Of a DNA stretch of 64,000 nt, positions 45,599 to 55,064 are shown in pieces. Position numbers and translations under genes: made by a program. Where the stretch lies: positions 1 through 64,000 of the forward strand of contig CAYJKB010000003.1 in the NCBI GenBank assembly GCA_964370625.1, given 5' to 3'. Position 1 is the first letter of the stretch. The number at the start of each line of letters is the position of its first letter. This DNA is from CAYJKB01 sp964370625. GTDB taxonomy: Bacteria > Bacillota > Clostridia > Oscillospirales > Butyricicoccaceae. Below the pieces are notes generated by a model. It saw only the letters and a program-made list of their open reading frames with translations, ran no database searches and was not told the origin of the DNA.

Positions 45599-47551
45599 TT
45601 ATACATTTGTCATATTTCTATCATAATTATTGTTTAAATCATATTTTTCAATGCTACCCTTACATTTACTTTTTGCAGCATACATAGCTTTATCTGCAAG
45701 ACTTAAACAAATTTTAAATGAGTCATTTTGCTCTGGATATAATGAATATCCCATAGATGCACTAACCTTATGGTCTTCCCCTGTTGGAGTTTGGATATAT
45801 GTTTGTGCAAACTGTGCTTTAATTTCTTGTAAATAATGTTCTAGCTGTGAATAATCATCTGCACCATATAAAACCATGGCAAATTCATCACCACTAAGTC
45901 TAGAACATATCTTTAATTCATGTTCACAGCGATGAAGTACACTAGCTGCGGCATAAATAAATTTATCACCTGTGGCATGTCCCCAAGTATCATTAACATA
46001 CTTTAGGTTATCAAGATCAAACATAATAACTATTGCTTTTTTTACTTGATTAGGACTCGTTGCTAAGTCATTAATTTGTTCAAAAAAAGCACGTTTCCCA
46101 TAAAGTCCTGTTAAAAAATCTAAATCTCGTTCTTTTTTTATTGCATTTTTTTCAGTAATTTCATCAGTTACATCTAGAACGAGTCCCCAATCACTTTCAC
46201 CATCTTGATAACGCATGATTTTTAGAAATCTATCATCATTTTTTGTATGAAGTATATACACATCTTTTTCATTAGGATGAGGAGTAGACATGATTACTTC
46301 AATAAATGCTAAAAATATTTCAGGTGATTTGAATTCATGTAACAAACGCTCATTACTAATATGCAAAATTTCAGCTAATTTGCCAGTTTTAATAACAGCA
46401 TCTGATTTACATTCATACATTGCTATCGGAATATTAACATGTTCGATAATAGTCGAAAATTTTCTTGAAGATTCAAGCACACGTTTTACCATAAAATTCA
46501 CATTATCACTAAGAACTTTAAATTCTGGTAATCCTACAACATTCATTTTATGCTCTAAATTACCACTTGCAATCAGCCCCATACCCTTTTCAAGGTCTAA
46601 AAGTCCTCTTAGAACTACTTTATCTAGTAAATGGTATATTAATAAAATAAGCAAAATGGCTATGGCTAATGAAACAGCAATAAGATATGTAAGATTTACA
46701 AGTGTATAGCCGTAAACTGACGCATTAGTTTCAAAGTATCCAATATAAATATTATCTGATTGTTTTAAAAGTAATGCATGGCCAGGTTGGTTTTCAATTT
46801 TGGCATATTGAGTGACTCCAACATCGTCATCATCAAATTCAGATAATCCTAATTCACTAATATTAAGTTGATTAATCGATTGATTAGTGCTGCTAATAAC
46901 TTGCCTACTCATTGCATCTACAGCGAAAAATGTTGTATCAGCTGAATGAGTAAGTCTTGAAAAGATGTAAGAAAGTTCTGTTTCTTGCATTGCTTCTAAA
47001 AGACGCAAAGGTTCTATACCTATTTGAACAATATGTTGTTTATCTTCGCTCCATACTGCTACATATTGCATTTCTTTACCTTCTGCAGTATTAGGTGTCA
47101 CCTCTTGAGCAAGTTCTAGTTCATAATTATCTAGCATTGGTATAAAAAATTGCATTTGTTCTCCAGCATCCATTGAATATCCATAATAATCTGGTACATT
47201 TCCGCTATATATTTCTCCTTGAGGAGTAAAAAGATGAATTTCATCAATTCTTAATAGCTCAATTATATGTTCTAACTGATTAATATCATAGATAATATCT
47301 TGATTATATTGTATCATGTAAGCTGCTGCCTTTGCTCTAATAAGAAAGTCTGCTTTTTGTTCCTCTTGTAATTGGTCAACATTATCGTCATTTTTTAATA
47401 ATATTTCCTCAATCTGTAGAATTTGAGCATATGCATCAGCATGAAATCCAATATATGCTATATGGAGCATAGCATATGAGCCTATAGACATAAGTATCCC
47501 TGTAATTACAAGTACCAAAACTACAAGTCTTGAAACAATATATCTCTTCAT
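45599..47551 (-). CDS. Membrane-bound GGDEF diguanylate cyclase
   Basis: This 650-residue protein has an N-terminal membrane segment (about 8-30), an extracellular sensor domain to about 280, a second membrane segment (about 284-306), a HAMP-like region, a PAS-like region (about 365-470) and a GGDEF domain. The active-site motif is SGDEF (553-557), an accepted variant, and no RxxD inhibitory site is visible before it. It should make cyclic di-GMP in response to an external cue. No EAL or PilZ gene is in the window. Confidence 0.88.
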   Translation of the reverse strand: MKRYIVSRLVVLVLVITGILMSIGSYAMLHIAYIGFHADAYAQILQIEEILLKNDDNVDQLQEEQKADFLIRAKAAAYMIQYNQDIIYDINQLEHIIELLRIDEIHLFTPQGEIYSGNVPDYYGYSMDAGEQMQFFIPMLDNYELELAQEVTPNTAEGKEMQYVAVWSEDKQHIVQIGIEPLRLLEAMQETELSYIFSRLTHSADTTFFAVDAMSRQVISSTNQSINQLNISELGLSEFDDDDVGVTQYAKIENQPGHALLLKQSDNIYIGYFETNASVYGYTLVNLTYLIAVSLAIAILLILLIYHLLDKVVLRGLLDLEKGMGLIASGNLEHKMNVVGLPEFKVLSDNVNFMVKRVLESSRKFSTIIEHVNIPIAMYECKSDAVIKTGKLAEILHISNERLLHEFKSPEIFLAFIEVIMSTPHPNEKDVYILHTKNDDRFLKIMRYQDGESDWGLVLDVTDEITEKNAIKKERDLDFLTGLYGKRAFFEQINDLATSPNQVKKAIVIMFDLDNLKYVNDTWGHATGDKFIYAAASVLHRCEHELKICSRLSGDEFAMVLYGADDYSQLEHYLQEIKAQFAQTYIQTPTGEDHKVSASMGYSLYPEQNDSFKICLSLADKAMYAAKSKCKGSIEKYDLNNNYDRNMTNV

Positions 47552-47739
47552 TTTCTTATGCCCACCTCATCTATCTTATGTATTTTTTTTGCTTATGTAT
47601 AAGCTTAAAGTCATCAATCCTATTTTTAATTATTTTGTTGTATTTATACAAATATGTTTACATATTAATTAATATTATATCAAAATTTAATAATATTTTC
47701 AAGTATTATTAAATTTATTCTGTAAGATATTATTTTTAA

Positions 47740-47776
47740 AAAACTGTGACGAAATCAAAAATTTCATCACAGTTTT
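47740..47776 (-). terminator. Terminator of the oxidase operon
   Basis: A 16-bp stem with one mismatch (47740-47755 and 47761-47776) lies just past the transporter stop. It shares the arm core CTGTGACGA with 60684-60715. Confidence 0.82.
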
Positions 47777-47784
47777 AAGTATGA

Positions 47785-49206
47785 TTAAATATATAAGCAA
47801 ACTAGACCTACTGCTAAAAATGCTAAACACATTGGTAATGAATAAATCATTGATTTAAGTGGATCAACTTTTTTACCGAATTGTGCAGATACAATACCAA
47901 CTACAACGAAAGTTGTAAGGTCTGCTGGTGGCATACCTTGACCAGCGTTCGCAAGATTTGCACCAGCTAAAGCTGCAATAACCGGATCCATTCCGACACT
48001 TACTAATGCAGGCCCAAAGAAAGAGAATACAACGTTTTGTGTCGTAGATTGTGACCCTGTAAGCATTCCAAGCAAAATCATTGCCACAACACCACCAATT
48101 TTAAGCACATTTCCATCAAGCCCTTGTGCGAAAACTGATACTGTTTCGATTGCACCAGAAGAATAGAAGCTACCTAGCATAAATGCACAGCAGATTTGAA
48201 GTGTTACAGTATTGCTTACTTTTTCAAAACCTTGACGTGCAATATCTTTTGCATTAATTCTAATTACTGGGAAAAAGAAAGAAATTGCAATTGCACAAAT
48301 TATTGATAACACTATACCATTTGAAAAGCCACCTAAAACAGTTATACCAGATAACCAATCATAAAAATTCATTACAGTACCATCAGGTAATGTTATAAAT
48401 TTGAATTGTTTTAAAATTTCAGGCCCGATATCAACTGAAATATATGGAATATCAAGTGTACGTAATAGCACAATGATGATAAGAGCCGTCATTGGAATAA
48501 GTGATTTCCAGTTTTCTTTAAGAATTTCAGAAGCTTTTCTATCGGCAAATTTAATTTCAATATCCTTATTTGCCCCTGGCACATTATCTTTATTTACAAG
48601 GAAAATACTACAGTATAAAGCCACAATTAGAAAAACAATACTTACAGTTATATATCCTAGTTTAATAACTTCATCAGGATTTGCTCCTGTAAGTGATGAC
48701 GATAAAGCAAGTGCTTGCGTCATTGGTGGCATTATCGAGCCCACACATGCACCCATAACTATAATTGCACAAATTCTCTCATATGACATATTCATTGAAG
48801 ATAATATACCAATTGTTAAAAGTCCAATTACAGTTGCAGCTGCTATAGCATCGCCTAAAAGCGAGCCAGCAAGAACTAATGCAAATAAAATACATATAAT
48901 AAGTATTCTAGGGTGTTTACCGAATTTTGCAGTTAATGTTGAAATTATAGTATCAACTGTGCCAAGTCTTGTTGAAATTTCAGCAAATAGGCTACCTGTG
49001 ATAGACAATGCAATTATCCAAGATAATCTGTTAAGCCCATCTACCCACGCAGCTGCCCACTCGCCTAAATTTATTTGCCCTGCAAGAATTAATGTTAAAG
49101 CACCTGTTATTAAAAGTGCTATATTAATTTTTCCTCCTATTACAGGTATTTTCTTACCTAAAATTATCGTAAGTAATACCGCCATAGGGATTATTACATT
49201 TATCAT
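47785..49206 (-). CDS. TRAP DctM-like / ion transporter superfamily permease
   Basis: This 473-residue membrane protein has about 12 hydrophobic segments. The segments GSLLGDAIAAATVIGLL, CVGSIMPPMTQALALSS and GQGMPPADLTTFVVVG resemble the re-entrant loops of TRAP large permeases and related ion transporters. No DctP or DctQ partner is present, so it may work alone. It is the last gene of the oxidase operon and may import the substrate. Confidence 0.65.
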   Translation of the reverse strand: MINVIIPMAVLLTIILGKKIPVIGGKINIALLITGALTLILAGQINLGEWAAAWVDGLNRLSWIIALSITGSLFAEISTRLGTVDTIISTLTAKFGKHPRILIICILFALVLAGSLLGDAIAAATVIGLLTIGILSSMNMSYERICAIIVMGACVGSIMPPMTQALALSSSLTGANPDEVIKLGYITVSIVFLIVALYCSIFLVNKDNVPGANKDIEIKFADRKASEILKENWKSLIPMTALIIIVLLRTLDIPYISVDIGPEILKQFKFITLPDGTVMNFYDWLSGITVLGGFSNGIVLSIICAIAISFFFPVIRINAKDIARQGFEKVSNTVTLQICCAFMLGSFYSSGAIETVSVFAQGLDGNVLKIGGVVAMILLGMLTGSQSTTQNVVFSFFGPALVSVGMDPVIAALAGANLANAGQGMPPADLTTFVVVGIVSAQFGKKVDPLKSMIYSLPMCLAFLAVGLVCLYI

Positions 49207-49235
49207 TTTTACCCCTTATAATCTCTGTTTTCTAT

Positions 49236-50396
49236 TTATAGAAATCTGTTAGGTGAAAATGCAGTTAAATCATATGATGATTTTCCATCTACAATTAGTT
49301 CTGCAATTAACTTACCTGTCACAGGAGAAAGTGCAATTCCATCTCCTTCGTGCCCAGCCGCCATAAAAAATCCTTTTAACGTTTTCACTTCGCCTAATAG
49401 TGATAATCCATCTGGTGTAAATGGTCTGAATCCTGAGAAAAATCTTACTATGCTTGTTTCTTTTAAAATTGGGAAAAAACGAATTGCACGTTTCATCATA
49501 ACTTCAATAGCTTCAAAAGTATTTTGTCCGTTATATTCGTCAAATTCACGTGTACCACCGATGATAACACTACCGCTTTCTGTTTGCTCAATACTAAGCG
49601 AAGCTCCAAGACGAATTACAGTTTCATCAGTAATTGTTTCTGGACGGAATTTGATAACATTATAATAAGCACATTGAACAGTTGCTTTCATAAATGGTGC
49701 AACTGGTTCTGTAACAGCAAGCTGACCTTTACGTGGTTTAATCGGCATATCAAGATTTGCGAGTTTTGCAACTTTTCCAGCCCAAGAACCAGCAGCATTT
49801 ACTATAATCGGTGCATAAAAATCACCTTTAGAAGTTTTCACTCCACGAACTTCTCCATTTTCTGTGAAAATATCTAAAACTTCAGTTTGTGTTAAAATTT
49901 CAGCACCTAGCTTTTTTGATGCTTTTGCAAATCCCATAGTTAGTGCAAGTGGGTTAACTTTTCCACCTGTCGGAGAATATAAAGCACCATAAATATTTTT
50001 TGACATAAAAGGCTCTATTTCGCAAGCTTCTTCAGCACTTACCATTCGAATATCTACGCCACTTTTGCGTTGTTCTTCAACAATTTCAGATAGCATGTCC
50101 CATTGCATTTTATCTTCAACCGGTTGCATACCACCAGCACAAAATTCATATTCAATGTCTTCACCTAGTTCTTCACCTAGTGTATTAAACATTTCTATTG
50201 ATTTCACAGCAAGGTCTAACTGATGTCCTGGTTTTTTTGTATGATAGCCAACAACCCCATCTGTCGCTCCTGCTGAGCCTGATGCAATATCATTTCTTTC
50301 GATTACAAGAACTTTTTTGCCTTTTTGCGATAATCTAAACGCTGTACTACAGCCGATTATACCCCCACCAATTACGATAACATCAATATTATTCAT
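49236..50396 (-). CDS. FAD-dependent amino-acid/amine oxidoreductase (DAO family)
   Basis: This 386-residue flavoprotein has the N-terminal FAD motif IDVIVIGGGIIGCSTAFRLS, RNDIASGSAGATDGVVG and the C-terminal GFRPFTPDGLSLLGEV and AAGHEGDGIALSP, as in sarcosine oxidase beta, glycine oxidase and D-hydroxyproline dehydrogenase subunits. It likely carries the catalytic site, with electrons passed to the Fe-S proteins encoded upstream. The ATG at 50396 follows GGAGG, and its start overlaps the BFD-like gene by 8 bases. Confidence 0.87.
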   Translation of the reverse strand: MNNIDVIVIGGGIIGCSTAFRLSQKGKKVLVIERNDIASGSAGATDGVVGYHTKKPGHQLDLAVKSIEMFNTLGEELGEDIEYEFCAGGMQPVEDKMQWDMLSEIVEEQRKSGVDIRMVSAEEACEIEPFMSKNIYGALYSPTGGKVNPLALTMGFAKASKKLGAEILTQTEVLDIFTENGEVRGVKTSKGDFYAPIIVNAAGSWAGKVAKLANLDMPIKPRKGQLAVTEPVAPFMKATVQCAYYNVIKFRPETITDETVIRLGASLSIEQTESGSVIIGGTREFDEYNGQNTFEAIEVMMKRAIRFFPILKETSIVRFFSGFRPFTPDGLSLLGEVKTLKGFFMAAGHEGDGIALSPVTGKLIAELIVDGKSSYDLTAFSPNRFL

Positions 50397-50658
50397 CGTC
50401 ACTACCTCCAAATAAACCTATTTTCACAGGACGTACAGGCATACGACTTTTTTGTGGCGGAAGCTCTGCTGGGGAAATCCCTGTTTCACGAGCTAAAATA
50501 TTTTGAATTAATCTGCTACAAGTTTTACCTTGACATAATCCCATACATGCATGAGTTCGACGTTTAATACCATCTACAGTAGTTGCTCCGTCACGAATAG
50601 CTTGTATAATTTCGTCTTCTGTAACTTCTTGACAGCGACAAATAATTAAATTAGACAT
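50389..50658 (-). CDS. BFD-like [2Fe-2S] protein
   Basis: This 89-residue protein has Cys7 and Cys9 (ICRCQEV) and Cys38, Cys42 and Cys47 (HACMGLCQGKTCS), the pattern of bacterioferritin-associated ferredoxin-like domains. In related dehydrogenases this domain is fused to an oxidoreductase subunit; here it is separate. A Pro-rich, basic tail follows. It overlaps the start of the DAO gene. Confidence 0.85.
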   Translation of the reverse strand: MSNLIICRCQEVTEDEIIQAIRDGATTVDGIKRRTHACMGLCQGKTCSRLIQNILARETGISPAELPPQKSRMPVRPVKIGLFGGSDDE

Positions 50659-50670
50659 AAATCTTGCCCC

Positions 50671-51183
50671 CTATATTAAGTTACGTGGCAGACGTTTCAT
50701 GCTTACCACATCATCAGCAAATTGCATAGGTACACTCATTACAACAACTGTTGTACCATCAAATGCTTTTATATTACTTTTAATTTTAACTATTTCACCC
50801 TTACATACTATCTCTCCGTCACGCCCTACAGCATCAACTTCATCTCCAACAACTGGAAGTGGAATATATTCAAACGGGAATTCAATAGTTGCTGTATCTT
50901 CAGCTGATTTATCGATAATTGTGATAGCAAGCCCAGGGCAGTTTGCAACACATAGTCCACAGCCTGTGCAAGAATCTTCTATAAGTTCTGGTAAATTTGT
51001 AATATCTTTTCCAACTTTAATAGAGCCAATAGGACATGTTCCCTCACATGGGTTACATGGAATTTCTTGCACACATTCAATACGTGCAACTTTTCCTTTT
51101 TTCATTCGCTCCTCTGATGGGTAACCTTTTGAGTTTAAAAGTTCTTCACGAGAGGGAACTCCTGTATAAATTACTCCTTGCAT
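50671..51183 (-). CDS. Two-cluster [4Fe-4S] ferredoxin-like subunit
   Basis: This 170-residue protein holds two [4Fe-4S] motifs: Cys37, Cys43, Cys46, Cys50 and Cys72, Cys75, Cys78, Cys82. The C-terminal half (about 95-170) is a small beta-rich domain. It probably carries electrons between the two flavoprotein subunits. Its ATG overlaps the stop of the upstream FAD gene by one base. Confidence 0.85.
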   Translation of the reverse strand: MQGVIYTGVPSREELLNSKGYPSEERMKKGKVARIECVQEIPCNPCEGTCPIGSIKVGKDITNLPELIEDSCTGCGLCVANCPGLAITIIDKSAEDTATIEFPFEYIPLPVVGDEVDAVGRDGEIVCKGEIVKIKSNIKAFDGTTVVVMSVPMQFADDVVSMKRLPRNLI

Positions 51184-52304
51184 TAGTTTTCCCCTCCTAA
51201 ATCTTCTTTATATTTTTGCATATTTTCAAGTTGAGTGTTCTTTGCTATTCTTCTTTTTTCTCCAAAGAAACCTGAACGAAGTACACCTAATCTATCATTA
51301 ATTTCATCTTTTTGTTCTTTCGCTTGTGATTCTGATAAAAATCCTAATGCATAAGCTGCACTAACGCCAGCAAGATTTCCTTCTTCCATTGCAGAAGATG
51401 CTTCTTCAACACCTGTAACATCTCCAGCTACATAAAGCCCTTTAACTGTAGTTTCCATGTTTTCATCATGAAGTGGAACATGCCCACCAAATGTTGGAAT
51501 AAAATCAAATTTCGCACCTGTCATCCACACAAGTTCAGTCATAGCATTAAGACCAACAGCAAGACATACAGTATCGACTTCAAATTCTTTTTCTGTTCCT
51601 TTGATATGGTTCCATTTTTCATCAACTTGTACAATTTCAACTTTTTGAACTTTGCCGTCACCTGTTACTTTTTTAATTGTATGCGATACATAAATAGGCA
51701 CACCAGCACGACGGATTTTGCCAGCATGAACACCATAACCACCGATTTTCGGTGCACCTTCAACAAGTGCAACAACTTCAGCACCAGCTTGGATTAGCTG
51801 ATATGATACGATAAGTCCAACGTTACCAGAACCTAGCATAAGCACTCTTTCACCAGGTAAAACTCGATTAACATTAATCATAGTTTGTGCTGCACCAGCC
51901 CCCATAACACCAGGAAGTGTGCTTCCTTCAAAAGGCATATAATTTTCTTTTGCGCCAGCTGCAATAATTACTTTTTTTGCTTTAACAACAAAGTTTTCAC
52001 CTTTATGAATTACACCAAGTGATAAATCCTCTGAAATACCATAAACTAAAGCGTCAAGCATTACTTCAGCGCCTGATTGTTTTACTTGCTCTAGAAGTTG
52101 TTCACCAATTGTGTATCCACGTACTCCTGCTCTATGTTCACGAGAGCCGAAAAATTTATGAATTTGTTTAAATAGCTGACCACCAGGAAGTGTATTTTCA
52201 TCGAAAACCATTACTTTAGCTCCAGCAGATGCTGCCTTACATGCAGCAGATAGCCCAGCAGACCCTGCTCCGACTATTGCAATATCAGTTTGCAAAATTC
52301 TCAC
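51183..52304 (-). CDS. FAD/NAD(P)-dependent oxidoreductase subunit (HcnB/OoxA-like)
   Basis: This 373-residue pyridine-nucleotide-disulfide-type flavoprotein has ILQTDIAIVGAGSAGLSAACK, KKVIIAAGAKENYMPFEG, the second nucleotide loop MLGSGNVGLIVSYQL and YVAGDVTGVEEASSAMEEG. The family includes HCN synthase HcnB, opine oxidase and hydroxyproline dehydrogenase subunits. It overlaps the [2Fe-2S] gene by 4 bases (ATGA). Confidence 0.87.
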   Translation of the reverse strand: MRILQTDIAIVGAGSAGLSAACKAASAGAKVMVFDENTLPGGQLFKQIHKFFGSREHRAGVRGYTIGEQLLEQVKQSGAEVMLDALVYGISEDLSLGVIHKGENFVVKAKKVIIAAGAKENYMPFEGSTLPGVMGAGAAQTMINVNRVLPGERVLMLGSGNVGLIVSYQLIQAGAEVVALVEGAPKIGGYGVHAGKIRRAGVPIYVSHTIKKVTGDGKVQKVEIVQVDEKWNHIKGTEKEFEVDTVCLAVGLNAMTELVWMTGAKFDFIPTFGGHVPLHDENMETTVKGLYVAGDVTGVEEASSAMEEGNLAGVSAAYALGFLSESQAKEQKDEINDRLGVLRSGFFGEKRRIAKNTQLENMQKYKEDLGGEN

Positions 52305-52627
52305 TCTGCATTACCTCCTTTGTCAAAAGCACCTAAACCATATTGAGTTTCAATTTTCATACCATCACGTACATTTGTAACGCAAGTTCTAGTATTTGGA
52401 ACTCCGTCAACTATCATCATACAGTCTGTACATCTTCCGATTGCACAAAAAATGCCACGTGGTTCATTTAATTTTGGTGTTTTACGAAATGCAGAAATAC
52501 CAGCATTTATAAGTGCTGCTGCAATTGGTTCATCTTCTAGTGCCTCAACAGGTTTTCCATCAAAGTAAATTGTTACTTTTTTTGATGTGTCAAGTTTATC
52601 GAGAATTGGATGTTCGATAACTCTCAT
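52301..52627 (-). CDS. [2Fe-2S] ferredoxin-like subunit (HcnA-like)
   Basis: This 108-residue protein has a plant-type [2Fe-2S] motif with Cys61, Cys66, Cys69 and Cys82 (FCAIGRCTDCMM and TRTCV). It is the first gene of the oxidase operon and corresponds to HcnA or the gamma subunit of such dehydrogenases. The ATG at 52627 follows AAGGAG; the first upstream Met would place the ribosome site inside the gene. Confidence 0.87.
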   Translation of the reverse strand: MRVIEHPILDKLDTSKKVTIYFDGKPVEALEDEPIAAALINAGISAFRKTPKLNEPRGIFCAIGRCTDCMMIVDGVPNTRTCVTNVRDGMKIETQYGLGAFDKGGNAE

Positions 52628-52670
52628 TTTATACACTCCTTATTTAACAGTAGGCTTTAAACATAAAAAT

Positions 52671-52694
52671 CTAGGGTACATTTCTGCACCCTAG
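52671..52694 (-). terminator. Terminator-like hairpin between the P-II gene and the oxidase operon
   Basis: CTAGGGT (52671-52677) pairs with ACCCTAG (52688-52694), and the minus strand continues ATTTTTATG. It could stop the P-II transcript or act as an attenuator before the operon. Confidence 0.65.
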
Positions 52695-52862
52695 CATTGA
52701 TATATGATGCCTAATTTAATTTATTTTTGTAATATATTATTAAATAATATTTGAAAATTCTATTTAGAAATACAATCTTTACTGACATATAATTATATCA
52801 TTTTGTAAACATTTTGTAAAGTAATAATTGTTTTTTTATCAAAGTTTGTCGATTAACTTTTG

Positions 52863-53213
52863 TTAAATTGCTTCTGTGCCACGCTCACGATTTCTAATAC
52901 GAATAGCATCTTCAACATTTGTTACAAAAATCTTACCATCACCACATTTACCCGTGCTTGCGACATCACAGATTTTATCCATCAGCATTTCTACTTTATC
53001 ATCATTTACAACTGTATCAATACGTACTTTAGATGTTAAATTTATATGTGGATCACTTTTCGGAACATAAGATACTCCTTCTGAATCTAGTTCCCTATAA
53101 TGTCCACACCCCATTACATCATAAACTGTCATACCTCCTGAGTTATATTCAAAAAGCACATTTTTAACATCTACTAATTTTTCTTTTCTTACAATTATGC
53201 TAAGTTGTTTCAT
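52863..53213 (-). CDS. P-II family regulatory protein
   Basis: This 116-residue protein has the P-II core: VRKEKLVDVKNVLFEYN, KVRIDTVVND and the C-terminal signature STGKCGDGKIFVTNVEDAIRIRNRERGTEAI. The T-loop region (about 40-65, YRELDSEGVSYVPKSDPH) lacks the usual TELYRG text with its modified Tyr. It may sense ATP, ADP or 2-oxoglutarate and bind a partner other than AmtB; no amtB is nearby. It is upstream of the oxidase operon on the same strand. Confidence 0.85.
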   Translation of the reverse strand: MKQLSIIVRKEKLVDVKNVLFEYNSGGMTVYDVMGCGHYRELDSEGVSYVPKSDPHINLTSKVRIDTVVNDDKVEMLMDKICDVASTGKCGDGKIFVTNVEDAIRIRNRERGTEAI

Positions 53214-53282
53214 GCATATTTTCCCCCTAAATAATTTTTGTTGCTTTTATAATCTATTTTCCATATCATCAGAAAACTAAAT

Positions 53283-53462
53283 CGATGAAAGCAAAATCAT
53301 TGATGATTTTAATTCAGATTTTNNNNNNNNNNNNNNNNNNNNNNNNNNNNNNNNNNNNNNNNNNNNNNNNNNNNNNNNNNNNNNNNNNNNNNNNNNNNNN
53401 NNNNNNNNNNNNNNNNNNNNNNCGATGAAAGCAAAATCATTGATGATTTTAATTCAGATTTT
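53283..53462. repeat. 40-bp direct repeat flanking an assembly gap
   Basis: Positions 53283-53322 and 53423-53462 are identical with 100 Ns (53323-53422) between. The repeat contains a small palindrome (AAAATCAT-TG-ATGATTTT) that may be the terminator of the protease gene. Confidence 0.85.
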
Positions 53463-53489
53463 GCGTTTTCGGTATTTTAGGCAGTCTGA

Positions 53490-55064
53490 TTAGATGAAGC
53501 CTCGCAGAAAGTCTGTTAAGGTTGTATTATCTACAGCAAGGTTTAAGTTTTGCCCATCTGAATATCCGGCTGTTACAATACCTATTAATTCACCATGCAA
53601 ATTTAGTAATGCTCCACCTGAACTACCTGATGATGTTGGTGCTGTAAACTGTATCATAGACATTTTATCAAATTTTCTAAATCCTGCTATTATACCATCT
53701 GACACTGTATTAAATAATCCAAGCGGACTTCCTATAGCAACTACTTTTTGTCCACGAACTAAATCTTCTCTATCATAAATCGGAACAGCAGGTCTGTCAA
53801 CTGGTTCTATGCGAAGAAGTGCTAAATCAAAATCTTGATTATATTTTACAAGCCTTGTTGTAATCATTTCCTCTTCGCTATTTTCAAGCCTAATTGAAAA
53901 TATTCGCCCACCAGCCACAACATGGCTATTTGTAACAACATAACCATCTGAATTAATAATAACACCAGAACCTGAACTCACAGGCCTGTTTTTATCATCT
54001 AGCACTGTAATCATTACAATAGATGTAGCTATATTTGCAAGTTCTATATAAGATAATTCTGTATCACGAGACACAGGATTTTGTGGCTTTCTTGGTGGTT
54101 GAATTGTTATTTTTTGTGCTTTTGTAGGTGTTTCATTTCCCATAGTTGGCAAATTATCATTTGGCAATTGAGGTATTTGTTCTATGGGTGTATATGTAAT
54201 TTCATTTTCCTGTTGAGCTGTGTTCGGTGTTTGAACTGATTCTGGAGAATTTGCTCTTATTGGTATGCGAACAATTTCTGGTGCATTTGGGTCACGCACC
54301 TTTATTTTTGGCATTGTACGTTCTCGCCGTGTTTTTGTTGTATCCATCTGTTGGCTAAAATTTTGAATAACTTTTTCTTTGTCATATTCGCAAATTTCAG
54401 TGGTAATATCAACTTTTCCTGTAATAATTTTTATATTAAACTTAGATAAATCTAATTTTATATCAGTTGCAGTAGTAAGATTGATAGCAAAAACATCACA
54501 ACCGCAATGAGCTAATAAATTTAAGAACATCAATTCGTTTGCCTTAATAATCCCTGTAAAAACAAATTTCGGAAGTTTTATGATTTCATCAGTATTTGTA
54601 AAAATTTTTGGGAAATAATCATTTATCCATTTAAACAACACAAGTGCAAGACTACGTTTTTTTAAATCTGATTTCATTTGTTCATCATATTCAGCTATAA
54701 TTTTGATTAAAGCCTTTTTATAATTTTCATCCAAATCTTGATTGTTAAAAGAAAAAATAAATGGTGAAGTTTTAAAGCTTTCTGTATCACAATTAGCTGA
54801 AAATTCATCATATAACTTTGTATATTTATCTCTATCATTATTATCAAAGAAACTATCAAGCAAATTTACTCGAAGATATGGTATATCTTGTTGTGATAAT
54901 TTAATATCCAATTCTGTTAAATTATTTATGAAAGCTGAATTTTCATCGGTGCCTTGTTGCAATGTGAATACAGCTTCTTTTATATTATCTATAACTTCAC
55001 CCTGATATGTTGTGAAATCTTCTAACGAAGTTATAATTGTCTTATTAATTTGTACGCTAAACAC
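53490..55064 (-). CDS. Cytoplasmic trypsin-like (HtrA-type) protease fused to a YceG-like N-terminal half
   Basis: This 524-residue protein has no signal peptide or membrane anchor. Residues 1-235 contain LPKFVFTGIIKANELMFLNLLAHCGCDVF in several parts, which resembles YceG_bac, a component of tellurium-resistance-associated loci; this match is tentative. Residues 240-335 form a Pro/Gln/Thr-rich linker. Residues 340-524 are a serine protease with His381 (TNSHVV), Asp413 (DFDLALL) and Ser482 (SGSSGGALL). There is no PDZ domain. It is monocistronic. It may cleave a cytosolic client recognised by the N-terminal half. Confidence 0.8.
   Translation of the reverse strand: MFSVQINKTIITSLEDFTTYQGEVIDNIKEAVFTLQQGTDENSAFINNLTELDIKLSQQDIPYLRVNLLDSFFDNNDRDKYTKLYDEFSANCDTESFKTSPFIFSFNNQDLDENYKKALIKIIAEYDEQMKSDLKKRSLALVLFKWINDYFPKIFTNTDEIIKLPKFVFTGIIKANELMFLNLLAHCGCDVFAINLTTATDIKLDLSKFNIKIITGKVDITTEICEYDKEKVIQNFSQQMDTTKTRRERTMPKIKVRDPNAPEIVRIPIRANSPESVQTPNTAQQENEITYTPIEQIPQLPNDNLPTMGNETPTKAQKITIQPPRKPQNPVSRDTELSYIELANIATSIVMITVLDDKNRPVSSGSGVIINSDGYVVTNSHVVAGGRIFSIRLENSEEEMITTRLVKYNQDFDLALLRIEPVDRPAVPIYDREDLVRGQKVVAIGSPLGLFNTVSDGIIAGFRKFDKMSMIQFTAPTSSGSSGGALLNLHGELIGIVTAGYSDGQNLNLAVDNTTLTDFLRGFI

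Noticed and set aside
48401..49252. Long plus-strand reading frame opposite the transporter
   Set aside because: It is antisense to a clear membrane protein, has no good ribosome site and shows no protein-family pattern.
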